Below, piece by piece: positions 24,425 to 33,714 of a DNA stretch of 48,564 nucleotides. The stretch lies in NCBI GenBank assembly GCA_963205525.1, contig CAUJJP010000023.1, positions 1 through 48,564 of the forward strand, read 5' to 3'. Position 1 is the stretch's first letter. Each line of letters begins with the position of its first letter. Below the pieces are notes generated by a model that was given only the letters and a program-made list of their open reading frames with translations, was not told where the DNA came from and ran no database searches. The DNA comes from Pseudomonadota bacterium. Lineage in GTDB: Bacteria; Pseudomonadota; Gammaproteobacteria; Burkholderiales; Burkholderiaceae. The translations under genes and the position numbers were made by a program.

Positions 24425-24871
24425 CTACTTCGCCAGCGCGCGCTTGACGGCGGCCGAGACCAGCGCCATCTCGGCCTGCCCGGCCAGTTGTGCCTTGGCG
24501 GCTGCCATCACGCGGCCCATGTCGCCGGCGCCGCTGGCGCCGAGCGCCCCCACCAGCTCAGCGACCGCAGCGTCGATCTCCTCGGCGCTCAGGCGCTGCG
24601 GCAGATAGGCCTCGAGCACCGTGATCTCGATCGCCTCCTTGTCGGCGAGGTCGTCGCGGCCGCCCTGGCGGAAGGCGCTCACCGAGTCCTTGCGCTGCTT
24701 GATCAGCTTGTCGACGATGGCGACGACGGCGCCGTCGTCGAGCTCGATGCGCTCGTCGACCTCGCGCTGCTTGAGCGCGGCCAGCAGCATGCGGATGGTG
24801 CCCAGGCGATCGCTCTCGCGCGCGCGCATGGCGGCCTTCATGTCTTCCTGGATGCGTTGCTTGAGCGTCAT
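24425..24871 (-). CDS. yqeY: GatB/YqeY domain protein
   Basis: A 148-residue protein (MTLKQRIQEDMKAAMRARES...) matching the stand-alone YqeY family, related to the tail domain of GatB. The family is thought to bind tRNA or act in tRNA-dependent amidation; its function is not established. The conserved start MxLKxRI and the central LPQRLSAEEI block are present. It follows rpsU on the same strand, as in many proteobacteria where rpsU-yqeY-dnaG-rpoD are linked. dnaG and rpoD do not follow here. A terminator lies between rpsU and this gene. Confidence 0.92.
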   Translation of the reverse strand: MTLKQRIQEDMKAAMRARESDRLGTIRMLLAALKQREVDERIELDDGAVVAIVDKLIKQRKDSVSAFRQGGRDDLADKEAIEITVLEAYLPQRLSAEEIDAAVAELVGALGASGAGDMGRVMAAAKAQLAGQAEMALVSAAVKRALAK

Positions 24872-24901
24872 GGATGGCTTCGGTTCGGGCGGTCGGAAAA
24901 G

Positions 24902-24929
24902 ACGAAGGAGAAACGACGAAGGAGAAACG
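24902..24929. repeat. 14-bp tandem repeat beside the rpsU terminator
   Basis: Two exact tandem copies of acgaaggagaaacg (24902-24915 and 24916-24929), purine-rich on the plus strand. They lie between the rpsU terminator hairpin and the yqeY start. On the transcript they would give a pyrimidine-rich stretch after the hairpin. Confidence 0.9.
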
Positions 24930-24931
24930 AC

Positions 24932-24961
24932 AAAGGCCCGCGACGGTGTTCCGTGCGGGCC
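24932..24961 (-). terminator. Terminator after rpsU
   Basis: On the minus strand an outer stem GGCCCGC/GCGGGCC encloses a loop of about 13 nt and is followed by TTT and a pyrimidine-rich tract. It begins 37 bp after the rpsU stop. It is probably an attenuator that limits readthrough into yqeY, since no separate yqeY promoter is visible. Confidence 0.7.
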
Positions 24962-24997
24962 CGAGGGATCCCCGGCGGGGGACTCCAGCGCCAAGGA

Positions 24998-25210
24998 TCA
25001 GTACAGCTTCTTGGGCAGCTGCATGCTGCGCACGCGCTTGTAGTGCCGCTTCACGGCGGCGGCCTTCTTGCGCTTGCGCTCGGAAGTGGGCTTCTCGTAG
25101 AACTCGCGTGCGCGCAGCTCGGTCAGCAGGCCCATCTTCTCGATCGTCCGCTTGAAGCGGCGCAGGGCGACATCGAAGGGCTCGTTCTCTTTGACGCGGA
25201 TGGTGGTCAT
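24998..25210 (-). CDS. rpsU: 30S ribosomal protein S21
   Basis: A 70-residue ribosomal protein, S21, needed for initiation on the 30S subunit. The full family sequence pattern is present: [21 protein letters not shown], then [22 protein letters not shown] and the C-terminal basic stretch ending LPKKLY. The ATG at 25210 gives the standard start; no strong Shine-Dalgarno sequence precedes it. It has its own promoter (25258-25287) and a terminator downstream, and leads the yqeY and phosphatase-like genes. Confidence 0.97.
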   Translation of the reverse strand: MTTIRVKENEPFDVALRRFKRTIEKMGLLTELRAREFYEKPTSERKRKKAAAVKRHYKRVRSMQLPKKLY

Positions 25211-25257
25211 GTAAGGCTGCGGTACGGCGTGGGTACGGTGGCGCTGGAAAGCCTGTG

Positions 25258-25287
25258 AGTATAAGCGAGCCCGGAGCGCGCTGGCAA
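25258..25287 (-). promoter_or_regulatory. sigma70-type promoter of rpsU
   Basis: On the minus strand TTGCCA (25287-25282) and TATACT (25263-25258) are 18 bp apart, each one mismatch or two from consensus. The expected transcript start is near 25251, leaving a leader of about 40 nt. Confidence 0.65.
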
Positions 25288-25601
25288 ACGCCTTGTCGGA
25301 ACGCCGTGGGCGCCGACGACGGCTGCGGCTGGCCGTGCGCGGGTGGACCGAACCCCTGGGGCCGTGCCACGCGGCGGCTCGAACGCCCCGGGGCGAGACG
25401 GTGTGCAATCGCCCGTCTGTTCAGGGCTTTGCGGGCGCGGTCCGGCTGCCGATCGCGGCTAGCATCGCTGCCACCCTTGCAGCCTTGGAACTAGGGGCAT
25501 GGAGCCTGCGGCGGCGGGCACAGGCTTGATCCGCGACCTGTCGCAGCCGAAGATGCAGCGACGACCGGATCCAGCCGTGCCGGCCGCAGCGCGGAGCCCC
25601 C
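25288..25601. other. Intergenic region upstream of the degenerate GGDEF gene
   Basis: About 310 bp between the rpsU promoter and the PAS/GGDEF-like gene. I see no gene, no clear repeat and no convincing promoter. A TAGCAT hexamer at 25460-25465 could be a -10 but has no -35 at a suitable distance. Confidence 0.4.
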
Positions 25602-26612
25602 ATGCCAGCCGTGTCGATGTCGACCCCGCAACTCGAAGATGGACCCCTGTTGCCACCCGCCGAACACGGCGAGTTGCTGGCCCGGCTGTGGACCGATGCC
25701 GGCCCACGCCTGGGTGGCCTGGCTTCGCTGAAGGACGCTCACAGCGGGCGCTATCTGTGGGCCGATGCGCGTCTGGCGCTGCTGCTGCGCCCGCAGGGCC
25801 AGCCGCTGTATGGCGCCACCGACGCCGACTGGTGCGAGCCCGGACAGGTGGCGGCGCTGCGCGCGGCCGACCAGGCGGCGCTGGCACGGCACGACGTGCT
25901 GGCGAGCGAGCACCGCTGCGAGATCGGCGGGCTGCGGCGCGAGATGACCGTGCTGCGGCTGGCTGCGTCTGCGGCCGATGGCAGACGCCTGCTTGCCAGC
26001 GTCTGGATCGACCGCAGTGCCCAGCAGCAGCGCGAGACCCAGTTGCGGCTTGCGCTCGACCAGATCGAGCAGCTGCAGCAAGCCAACGAGAGCCTGCGCC
26101 GGGAACTGAAGGATCAGGGCCTGCGCGATGCCGCCTCGGGCCTGTTCACGCGCGGCCACTTCGAGGAACAGCTGCGGCGCGAGGTGGACTTGTCGACGCG
26201 TGAGCACCGCGAGTTCGCGCTCGTCTTCGTCGCCGTGGATCCGCTGCAGGCCGCCGCAGACGGCGCGCGCACGCGCGTGCTGGAGTCGCTGGGCCGCTTG
26301 CTGCGCAGCAACACGCGGGCCATGGACGCCTCCTGCCGCTACCAGGAAGATCGCTTCGCGGTCCTGCTGTCGGGGGTCGGGCTGGCGACCGCGCACTCGC
26401 GCATGGAGGGCCTGCGCCGCCAGTGCGCGACCCAGGTCGTGGTCCAGGACGGTCAGGAGTTCGGCTTTACGACCTCGATGGGCGTGGCCAGCTTTCCGCA
26501 CACCGCGCACAGCCAGGAAGAACTCGTGAATGCCAGCGAAGCCGCCCTGGCCGAGGCCAGGCGCCGTGGCGGAAACCACGTCACGCTGGCGGCGATCCGC
26601 TTCGAGCCCTGA
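25602..26612 (+). CDS. PAS-like / degenerate GGDEF domain protein
   Basis: A 336-residue cytosolic protein. Residues about 30-140 look like a PAS-type fold (ASLKDAHSGRYLWADARLALLL...). A coiled-coil helix follows (about 145-172, RLALDQIEQLQQANESLRRELK), then a GGDEF-fold domain (ASGLFTRGHFEEQLRREV to the end). The active-site loop reads YQEDRF where GGDEF is expected, so both glycines are lost and cyclase activity is unlikely. The family-type ending (SMGVASFPHTAHSQEELVNASEAALAEARRRGGN) is intact. GGAG lies 5 bp before the ATG at 25602. It may be a receptor, partner or heterodimer modulator. Confidence 0.8.
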   Translation: MPAVSMSTPQLEDGPLLPPAEHGELLARLWTDAGPRLGGLASLKDAHSGRYLWADARLALLLRPQGQPLYGATDADWCEPGQVAALRAADQAALARHDVLASEHRCEIGGLRREMTVLRLAASAADGRRLLASVWIDRSAQQQRETQLRLALDQIEQLQQANESLRRELKDQGLRDAASGLFTRGHFEEQLRREVDLSTREHREFALVFVAVDPLQAAADGARTRVLESLGRLLRSNTRAMDASCRYQEDRFAVLLSGVGLATAHSRMEGLRRQCATQVVVQDGQEFGFTTSMGVASFPHTAHSQEELVNASEAALAEARRRGGNHVTLAAIRFEP

Positions 26613-26624
26613 ACGGCGGCGAGA

Positions 26625-27449
26625 TCAGGCGAACACGCGCCAGAGCATGGTGGCGGCGAGCGCCAGCAGCATGAGCGCGAACACGCGGCGCAGCGAGGCC
26701 ACCGCGATCCGGTGTGCGGTGCGGGCGCCCAGCGGCGCCATCAGCACGCTGGCGGCGGCGATGGTGAGCAGCGCCGGCAGGTAGAGGAAGCCGAAGGCGC
26801 CGGGCAGCGCCGGCGCCAGCGACCAGCCGCCGATCACATAGCCCGCGGTGGCCGAGAGCGCGATCGGGAATCCGAGCGCGGACGCCGTTCCCACCGCATG
26901 GCGCATCGGCACGTTGCACCAGACCATGAAGGGCACCGACAGGAAGGCGCCACCGGCGCCCACCAGCCCGGACACCAGCCCGATCACGCCGCCACTGGCG
27001 ATCTGGCCGCCCAGGCCTGGCATCTGCCGGTGCGGTGCCGGGCTGCCGCCGCGCAGCATCTGCAGCGCCGAGAAGGCGACGAAGACGCCGAACACGACGG
27101 CCAGCGCCTGGCCCTTGACGAGCGCGAACACGCCGGCACCTGCGACCACGCCGCCGAGCACGATGCCCGGCGCCAGACCGCGCACCAGCGGCCAGCGCAC
27201 CGCGCCGTGCCGGTGGTGGGCGCGCAGGCTGGACAGCGAGGTGAAGAGGATGGTCGCCATCGAGGTCGCGATCGCCATCTTCACCGCCAGCGCCGGGGCC
27301 ACGCCGCGGCCACTCAGGATCAGGGTCAGAAAGGGCACCAGCAGCATGCCGCCGCCGATTCCCAGCAGGCCGGCCAGAAAGCCGGCGCCCAGGCCCAGCG
27401 CCAGCAACTGCGCGACCAGCAGCGCGCTCACCCCCTCGGTGCCCGTCAT
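26625..27449 (-). CDS. TauE/SafE family sulfite exporter-like permease
   Basis: A 274-residue membrane protein with about eight hydrophobic helices in two repeats of the TauE/SafE (DUF81) family. Both repeats carry the glycine-rich family motif: LGAGFLAGLLGIGGGMLLVPFL near residue 25 and GVIGLVSGLVGAGGAFLSVPFM near residue 150. Family members export sulfite, sulfoacetate or related organosulfur anions; the substrate here is unknown. I chose the ATG at 27449 with AGGACA in front; an in-frame ATG 22 codons upstream would add a hydrophilic extension. It is convergent with the GGDEF-like gene, 12 bp away. Confidence 0.88.
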   Translation of the reverse strand: MTGTEGVSALLVAQLLALGLGAGFLAGLLGIGGGMLLVPFLTLILSGRGVAPALAVKMAIATSMATILFTSLSSLRAHHRHGAVRWPLVRGLAPGIVLGGVVAGAGVFALVKGQALAVVFGVFVAFSALQMLRGGSPAPHRQMPGLGGQIASGGVIGLVSGLVGAGGAFLSVPFMVWCNVPMRHAVGTASALGFPIALSATAGYVIGGWSLAPALPGAFGFLYLPALLTIAAASVLMAPLGARTAHRIAVASLRRVFALMLLALAATMLWRVFA

Positions 27450-27754
27450 CGTGATGTCCTGTGCTGCTGGCGCGGCCGGTGGCGCGGCGGCCGGGTTGTC
27501 TGTGCAAGCCCGCACGCAGGCCCGCGGGACCTGCGTCCTGCCTGCCGGGGCTGCGAGGGGGAGGGTGTCCGCCGCGCACCGCGGGCCCGCACTCCTGAAC
27601 CCTCAGGGAAGTTCAGGTGGGCGAGGTCAGCGAGGCTTCGGGTTCATCTGACGCGAGACGATCACACCAGCCTTGCGATGTTCCAAGCCCTGGCTCGATG
27701 AGCATCGGTTCAAGGAAATATAAGACCCGCGCGAACGCGGCGGACGCGGCCATT
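27450..27754. other. Intergenic region between TauE-like and DUF2189 genes
   Basis: This 305-bp region should hold the promoter for the TauE-like gene. No clear -10/-35 pair was found. A short hairpin next to the DUF2189 end is listed separately. Confidence 0.4.
27719..27740 (-). terminator. Possible terminator after DUF2189 gene
   Basis: On the minus strand a 5-bp stem CCGCG/CGCGG with a TTCG tetraloop is followed by GTCTTATA and Ts. The stem is short, but a TTCG loop is very stable and the site lies 14 bp after the stop codon. Confidence 0.4.
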
Positions 27755-28546
27755 CTAGGCCACCGAGGCGCGGTAGGCATGCCAGCTGGCGTGGCCGATC
27801 ACCGGTCCCACCACCAGCAGGCCGGCGAATCCCGGCAGCATGGCCAGCACCACGAGCACGGTGATGAGCAGCCCCCACCACAGCATGACGCCGGTGTGGC
27901 TGAGCACCAGGCGCAGGCTGGTCAGACCGGCGCTGATGGCGTCGGTGCGCCGGTGCAGGATCATCGGAATCGAGACCACGCTGAGGGCGTAGATCAGGCC
28001 GGCGAACACCGCGCCTACCGCCAGCCAGGCGCTGGTGAAGCCGATGTTGACCGGGTCGAGCAGGGCACGCAGGGATCCGTGCAGGTCGGGCATGCCCTCG
28101 AAGCTGACCGCGAAGATGACGAGGGTCGCGCGCCCCCACAGCATCTCCAGCACCAGCAGCACGAAGCCGAAGATCGCCAGCGGCCCGGTGCGCGCCTCCC
28201 AGCACAGCAAAGAGTCGCCGAAGTCCGGCTTCTCGCCGGCCTCCAGGCGCTGGCTGGTGCGGTACAGGCCCAGGCACAGAAAGGGCCCCATGAGCAGGAA
28301 GCCGGCGGACAGCGCCATCACATAGGCCGGCGCGTGCTCGAAGATCGAAAGCAGGGCCCAGCCCATGGCGACGAAGCAGGCGCCGTAGAACAGGCCGATC
28401 GTCGGCGCACGCCTGAAGTCGCGCCACCCGGCGACCAGCCAGCGCAAGGGATCGCGCCAGCCCAGCGGGCGCAGGACGATGTCGAACGCGGAGCCGGTTG
28501 GGGGGGTATCGGCCTGCGAATCGGATTGATTGACTTTGTCGTCCAT
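27755..28546 (-). CDS. DUF2189 domain integral membrane protein
   Basis: A 263-residue inner-membrane protein with about six hydrophobic helices, matching the DUF2189 family of unknown function. The typical core is RPLGWRDPLRWLVAGWRDFRRAPTIGLFYGACFVAMGWAL near residue 25, followed by LLMGPFLCLGLYRTSQRLE. The ATG at 28546 begins a hydrophilic N-terminus (MDDKVNQSDSQ). It follows ubiB by 92 bp on the same strand and is the last gene of the ileS-lspA-ubiB group, although it could have its own promoter. Confidence 0.82.
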   Translation of the reverse strand: MDDKVNQSDSQADTPPTGSAFDIVLRPLGWRDPLRWLVAGWRDFRRAPTIGLFYGACFVAMGWALLSIFEHAPAYVMALSAGFLLMGPFLCLGLYRTSQRLEAGEKPDFGDSLLCWEARTGPLAIFGFVLLVLEMLWGRATLVIFAVSFEGMPDLHGSLRALLDPVNIGFTSAWLAVGAVFAGLIYALSVVSIPMILHRRTDAISAGLTSLRLVLSHTGVMLWWGLLITVLVVLAMLPGFAGLLVVGPVIGHASWHAYRASVA

Positions 28547-28638
28547 CGCCGCGGTTGTAGTGCGGCTTCGCGCTGGCCGCCATCGGGCCCGGCCCGCAGC
28601 CGCCGCGCCGACCCGCAGGCCGTGCGTCGATGCGACGA

Positions 28639-30318
28639 TCAGTCCTCGTGCCGCTGCTCGCGCCGGATCGAGCGCACCAGCCAGAGCGCGCCGCCGAAGG
28701 CGCCGACGAAGCCCAGCAGGCCGAAGGCGGGCAGACCGAACAAGGTGGGGCCGCCGCCGACCGTCATCACGATCGACGAACCGATGATCAGCGCCGCGAT
28801 CACGATCGCCATCGCGAGCCGGCTCGCAGCGCGGTCGAGCTGGTCGCCCACGCGCTGCAGCTGGGCCAGCTCCAGGCCGACGCGCAAATGGCCGTGGCGC
28901 GCCAGGCGCAGCAGCCGCGACAAGTCGTGCGGCAGCTTCTCGACGGTGGCGGCCAGGGCGCGCGCCGACTGCCAGGCGCGCGTGCCCAGCGCCTTGGGCG
29001 TGTAGCGCGCGCGCAGCACGCGCTGCAGCAGCGGCAGCGCCTCCTGCGCGACGTGGAAGTCCGGGTCCAGCCCGCGGCCCATGCTCTCCAGCGAGACGAA
29101 GGCCTTGATCAGCAGCGCCAGGTCGCTGGGCAGGGTGAGCGACTGCTCGCGCAGGACATCGCTCACCTCGGTCAGCATCTGGCCCAGGTTGAGCTGCGCC
29201 AGCGGCGTGCCGTGGTACTGGTCGACGAAGGCCTGGATCGCGGCCTCCAGCGCGGAGAGGTCGACGCCGCGTGCGTCGCCGGTCCAGTCCAGCAGCACCT
29301 CGGCCACCGCCGGCGGATCGCGCTGGACGAGGCCCAGCAGCAGGTCCAGCAACTCCTCGCGCCGGCGCGGCGACAGCCGCCCGACCATCCCGAAGTCGAT
29401 GAAGGCCAGCCGGTTGGCGGGCAGGTAGAAGACGTTGCCGGGGTGCGGGTCGGCGTGGAAGAAACCGTCCTCGACGATCATCTTCAGCACCGCCTGGGCG
29501 CCCCGGCGTGCCAGCAGCCGGCGATCCAGCCCGGCCGCGTCCACCGCCGCCAGGTCTTCGCCCGCCAGGCCGCCGACCCGGTCCTGCACGTTCACGCGCA
29601 CGCCGGTGTGCGCCCAGTGCACGCGCGGGATGTCGACGAAGCCCAGCGGCGCCAGGCTGGCGGCCACGCGCTCGGCGTTGCGGCACTCGGCGGCGAGGTC
29701 GAGCTCGCGCCGCAGCGAGCGCGCGAACTCGCGCACCAGCTGCTGCGGCCGGTAGGGGGCGAGCGCCGGCCACTGGCGTTCGGCCACCCCGGCCAGGCGT
29801 GCCAGCAGCCGCAGGTCGGATTCGATCACCGCCTCGATGCCGGGCCGGCGCACCTTGACGATCACCTCGCGGCCGTCCGCCAGCTGCGCCGCATGTACCT
29901 GGGCGATGGAGCCGGCGGCCAGCGGCTCGGTGTCGAAGCGGGCGAACACCGCTTCAGGCTCGCCGCCCAGGTCCTCGCGCAGCTGCGCTCGCAGCTGCTC
30001 CATGGGCACCGAGGGCACCCGGCTGTGCAGCCGGGCGAGCTCGCGCAGCCATTCGCCGGCCAGCAGGTCGCTGCGCCCGGCGAGCACCTGGCCGAGCTTG
30101 ACGAAGGTGGGGCCCAGTTCCTCGAAGGCGCGGCGCAGCTGCTCGGGCGGCGACAGGCGCGCCAGCTCGCCCGCGTTCTCGCGCCGCAGGACGTGGCCGG
30201 CGCGCTCCAGCAGGTCGGCCATGCCCAGCCGGCGCACCACCTCGCCCAGGCCGTGGCGCATCAGCACCGCGGCGATCTCCTGCAAGCGGCCGAGGTCCTG
30301 CAGGGACAGGGCTTGCAT
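28639..30318 (-). CDS. ABC1/AarF/UbiB family kinase-like protein
   Basis: A 559-residue atypical protein-kinase-like ATPase of the UbiB/ADCK family, which supports ubiquinone synthesis or lipid handling at the inner membrane. Family motifs are present: the KxGQ motif in GPTFVKLGQVLAGRSDLL, the alanine-rich loop in AAGSIAQVHAA, the VKVRRPG lysine, the HADPHPGN catalytic loop and DFGMVG metal site. Two C-terminal hydrophobic helices (about residues 490-545) anchor it. The ATG at 30318 lies 14 bp after the lspA stop. Whether it is the ubiquinone UbiB or a paralogue cannot be settled without the ubi operon. Confidence 0.88.
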   Translation of the reverse strand: MQALSLQDLGRLQEIAAVLMRHGLGEVVRRLGMADLLERAGHVLRRENAGELARLSPPEQLRRAFEELGPTFVKLGQVLAGRSDLLAGEWLRELARLHSRVPSVPMEQLRAQLREDLGGEPEAVFARFDTEPLAAGSIAQVHAAQLADGREVIVKVRRPGIEAVIESDLRLLARLAGVAERQWPALAPYRPQQLVREFARSLRRELDLAAECRNAERVAASLAPLGFVDIPRVHWAHTGVRVNVQDRVGGLAGEDLAAVDAAGLDRRLLARRGAQAVLKMIVEDGFFHADPHPGNVFYLPANRLAFIDFGMVGRLSPRRREELLDLLLGLVQRDPPAVAEVLLDWTGDARGVDLSALEAAIQAFVDQYHGTPLAQLNLGQMLTEVSDVLREQSLTLPSDLALLIKAFVSLESMGRGLDPDFHVAQEALPLLQRVLRARYTPKALGTRAWQSARALAATVEKLPHDLSRLLRLARHGHLRVGLELAQLQRVGDQLDRAASRLAMAIVIAALIIGSSIVMTVGGGPTLFGLPAFGLLGFVGAFGGALWLVRSIRREQRHED

Positions 30319-30332
30319 CGCCGGCCCCGTGG

Positions 30333-30884
30333 CTAGGCCCTGGAGCGCCGCACGCGCAGCAGCTCGTCCAGGATCAGGCAGGCCGCGCCGAGGCTGATCG
30401 CGCTGTCGGCGAGGTTGAAGCTGGGAAAGTAGCCGCCGGGAAAGAGGGGCGCCAGCCAGTCGAAGCGGAACTGCAGGAAATCGACCACGTGGCCGTGCAC
30501 CAGGCGGTCGACGACGTTGCCCACCGCGCCCCCGAGCACCATGGCGAGAGCGAAGCAGAACAGGCGCTGGTCGCCGTGGCGGCGCAGCATCCAGACCATG
30601 AAGATGGAGGCCAGCGCGCCGACGCCGACGAAGAACCAGCGCTGCCAGCCGCCGGCCCCGGCCAGGAAACTGAACGCCGCGCCTGGGTTGTGCGCGCGCA
30701 CCAGGTTGAAGAAGGAGGTGACGCTGCGGCTGTCGCCGAGCTCGAAGGCGCCGACGATCAGGGTCTTGCTGAACTGGTCGGCCAGGACCACCAGCGCCGC
30801 CAGGCCCAGCCACAGCGCCAGGCCGCTGCCGGAGCGCGCTCCCGCACGCGCAGCCGGGCGGGCACTCGGCCGCGGCCTAGGCAT
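30333..30884 (-). CDS. lspA: Lipoprotein signal peptidase (signal peptidase II)
   Basis: Inner-membrane aspartic protease of 183 residues that cleaves lipoprotein signal peptides before the lipidated cysteine. Four hydrophobic helices are seen. The catalytic aspartates lie in GNVVDRL and FNLADSAI, both intact, and the conserved [16 protein letters not shown] block precedes them. The N-terminus has an extra basic stretch of about 20 residues. The ATG overlaps the ileS stop by 8 bp, the usual ileS-lspA coupling. Confidence 0.96.
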   Translation of the reverse strand: MPRPRPSARPAARAGARSGSGLALWLGLAALVVLADQFSKTLIVGAFELGDSRSVTSFFNLVRAHNPGAAFSFLAGAGGWQRWFFVGVGALASIFMVWMLRRHGDQRLFCFALAMVLGGAVGNVVDRLVHGHVVDFLQFRFDWLAPLFPGGYFPSFNLADSAISLGAACLILDELLRVRRSRA

Positions 30885-33714
30885 GCAGGCGCGCTTCGCC
30901 GGCGCCGTAGAGGTTGTCGCTGCAGCGCCGGCACAGCCCGGGGTGGGCGGCGTCGTGGCCGACGTCGTCGCGCCAGTGCCAGCAGCGTTCGCATTTGGCG
31001 GCGCTGGATGGGCTCACCTGTAGGGTCAGCGTCGGCGCGGGCTGCAGTTCGAGCGCGGAGACGATGAAGACGAACTTCAGGTCCTCGCCCAGCGACTGCA
31101 GCAGCGCCAGGTCCTCCGGCGGGGCGCCGATCGCCAGCGTGGCCTGCAGCGAGGAGCCGAGCGCGCCGGTGACGCGCACCGCCTCGATCTCCTTGTTCGC
31201 CAGCTCGCGGATCGCGCGCAGGCGTGCCCACTTGGGCAGCAGCGCGGCGTCGCCGCTGTCGAAGTTCCAGAAGGTCTCGGTGAAGATCGACGGGCCATGG
31301 CCCACCAGCGCCCAGGCTTCCTCGGCGGTGAAGCTCAGGAAGGGCGCCATCCAGCGCAGCATGGCCTGGGTGATCTGGGCCAGCGCGGTCTGCGCGCTGC
31401 GCCGCGCCAGGCTCTTGGGCGCGGTGGTGTAGAGCCTGTCCTTCAGCACGTCGAGGTAGAAGGCGCCCAGGTCCTCGCTGCAGAACACCTGCAGCTTGGC
31501 CACCACCGGGTGGAACTCGTAGACCTCGTAGTGGGCCAGCAGCTCGGCCTGGAACTCGGCCGCGCGCGCCAGCGCCCAGCGGTCGATCTCCAGCATCTGC
31601 GCCGCCGGCACGGCGTCGCGCGCGGCGTCGAAGTCGGAGGTGTTGGCGAGCAGGAAGCGCAGCGTGATGCGGATGCGGCGGTAGGCGTCGACGACGCGGG
31701 CGAGGATCTTGTCGTCGCCGGCGATGTCGCCGCTGTAGTCGCTGGCGGCCACCCACAGGCGCACGATCTCGGCGCCCAGGGTCGAGCTGACCTTCTGCGG
31801 CTCGATGCCGTTGCCCAGCGACTTGCTCATCTTGCGGCCCTGGCTGTCGACCGTGAAGCCGTGCGTCAGCAGGCCGCGGTAGGGCGCGCGGTCGTACAGC
31901 GCGCAGGCCACCAGCAGCGAGCTGTGGAACCAGCCGCGGTGCTGGTCGTGGCCTTCCAGGTAGAGGTCGGCCTCCGGCCCTTCGCGGTGCCAGCCCTCGG
32001 GGTGCTGCTCGCGCAGCACGTGCTGGAAGGTGGAGCCGCTGTCAAACCAGACCTCCAGGATGTCGCTGCTCTTGCGGTAGTGAGGTGCGTCCTCGGGGCC
32101 CAGGATCTGCTCGGCGCTGACCCGGCTCCAGGCCTCGATGCCGCCGGCCTCGACGATCTGTGCCGCCTGGTCCAGGATGTCCATGGTGCGCGGGTGCAGA
32201 TCGCCGGTCTCGCGGTGCAGGAACAGCGGCAGCGGCACGCCCCAGCTGCGCTGGCGGCTGATGCACCAGTCGGGCCGGTGGGCGATCATGTCGCGCAGCC
32301 GCGCGCGCCCGTTCTCAGGGTAGAAGCGCGTGTGGTCGATCGCCTCCAGCGCGATCTGGCGCAGGGTGCGCGTGGCCGGGTCGCTGGCGAACACGCCGCG
32401 CGTGGACGGGGTCTGCTCGTCCATGCGGATGAACCACTGCGCCGCCGCGCGGTAGATCACCGGCGACTTGTGGCGCCAGCAGTGCGGATAGCTGTGGCTG
32501 ATGCCGGCGCTGGCCAGCAGCCGGCCGGCGCTGCGCAAGGCCTCGATGACCTGCGGCACCGCTTTCCAGATGTCGAGGCCGCCGAACAGCGGGAAGTCGG
32601 CCGCGTAGTGGCCGTCGCCCTGCACCGGGTTCAGGATCTGGTCGTGCGCCAGGCCGTGGGCGACGCAGGAATGGAAGTCGTCCAGGCCGTAGGCCGGCGC
32701 GCTGTGGACGATGCCGGTGCCGTCGTCGGCGGTCGCGTAGTCGGCCAGGTAGACCGGCGACAGGCGGTCGTAGCCCGCGTCCACCTGCGCCAGCGGGTGG
32801 CGAAAGGCGATGCCGCCGAGGTTTTCGCCGCGCGTCGTCGCCAGCACCTCGCCGGTCGTGCCGTAGCGCTGCAGGCAGGACTCCACCAGCGAGGCGGCGA
32901 GCACCAGCAGCCCGCGCCCGCTGCGCACCAGCGCGTAGTCCAGCGCCGGGTTGAGGTTGAGCGCCTGGTTGGCGGGAATGGTCCAGGCGGTGGTGGTCCA
33001 GACCACGGCGCTGGCCTCGCCATCGAGCTGCGGCAGGCCGAAGGCAGCCGCCAGCCGCGCCGGCTCGGCGCAGGGGAAGGCCACGTCCACCGTGCTGCTC
33101 TTCTTGTCCGCGTACTCGATCTCGAACTCGGCCAGCGAGCTGCCGCAGTCGAAGCACCAGTACACCGGCTTGAGGCCGCGGTAGACGAAGCCGCGCTCCA
33201 TCACGCGCTTGAAGGCGCGGATCTCGCCCGCCTCGTTGGCCGGGTCCATGGTCGCGTAGCGCCGCTCCCAGTCGCCCAGCACGCCCAGGCGGCGGAAGTC
33301 CTTCATCTGCAGCGCGATCTGCTCGGTCGCGTAGGCGCGCGAGCGCGCCTGCATGTCGTCGCGGCTGAGGTGGCGGCCGTGCGCCTTCTCGATCGCGTTC
33401 TCGATCGGCAGCCCGTGGCAGTCCCAGCCCGGCACGTACTGGGCGTCGTAGCCGGCGAGCTGGCGCGCCTTCACGATCATGTCCTTGAGCACCTTGTTCA
33501 CCGCGTGCCCCATGTGGATGGCGCCGTTGGCATAGGGCGGGCCGTCGTGCAGGACGAACAGCGGCGCGCCGCGGCGCGCGTCGCGCAGCCGGCGGTAGAT
33601 GCCCTCGTCCTGCCAGCGCTGCACCCAGGCCGGCTCGCGCCGGGCCAGGTCGCCGCGCATCGGGAACGGCGTGTCGGGCAGGTTCAGGGTCTGGCGGTAC
33701 TCGGGGGTGTTCAT
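30877..33714 (-). CDS. ileS: Isoleucyl-tRNA synthetase
   Basis: Class I aminoacyl-tRNA synthetase, 945 residues, charging tRNA-Ile with isoleucine and editing valine. The HIGH-type motif is HMGH ([11 protein letters not shown], about residue 66), the editing domain holds [12 protein letters not shown], the KMSKS loop is intact ([11 protein letters not shown]), and a C-terminal zinc ribbon has CERCW and CRRC. The ATG at 33714 gives the standard [20 protein letters not shown] start. It heads ileS-lspA-ubiB. The usual upstream neighbour ribF is present but separated by a rightward lipoprotein gene. Confidence 0.97.
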   Translation of the reverse strand: MNTPEYRQTLNLPDTPFPMRGDLARREPAWVQRWQDEGIYRRLRDARRGAPLFVLHDGPPYANGAIHMGHAVNKVLKDMIVKARQLAGYDAQYVPGWDCHGLPIENAIEKAHGRHLSRDDMQARSRAYATEQIALQMKDFRRLGVLGDWERRYATMDPANEAGEIRAFKRVMERGFVYRGLKPVYWCFDCGSSLAEFEIEYADKKSSTVDVAFPCAEPARLAAAFGLPQLDGEASAVVWTTTAWTIPANQALNLNPALDYALVRSGRGLLVLAASLVESCLQRYGTTGEVLATTRGENLGGIAFRHPLAQVDAGYDRLSPVYLADYATADDGTGIVHSAPAYGLDDFHSCVAHGLAHDQILNPVQGDGHYAADFPLFGGLDIWKAVPQVIEALRSAGRLLASAGISHSYPHCWRHKSPVIYRAAAQWFIRMDEQTPSTRGVFASDPATRTLRQIALEAIDHTRFYPENGRARLRDMIAHRPDWCISRQRSWGVPLPLFLHRETGDLHPRTMDILDQAAQIVEAGGIEAWSRVSAEQILGPEDAPHYRKSSDILEVWFDSGSTFQHVLREQHPEGWHREGPEADLYLEGHDQHRGWFHSSLLVACALYDRAPYRGLLTHGFTVDSQGRKMSKSLGNGIEPQKVSSTLGAEIVRLWVAASDYSGDIAGDDKILARVVDAYRRIRITLRFLLANTSDFDAARDAVPAAQMLEIDRWALARAAEFQAELLAHYEVYEFHPVVAKLQVFCSEDLGAFYLDVLKDRLYTTAPKSLARRSAQTALAQITQAMLRWMAPFLSFTAEEAWALVGHGPSIFTETFWNFDSGDAALLPKWARLRAIRELANKEIEAVRVTGALGSSLQATLAIGAPPEDLALLQSLGEDLKFVFIVSALELQPAPTLTLQVSPSSAAKCERCWHWRDDVGHDAAHPGLCRRCSDNLYGAGEARLHA

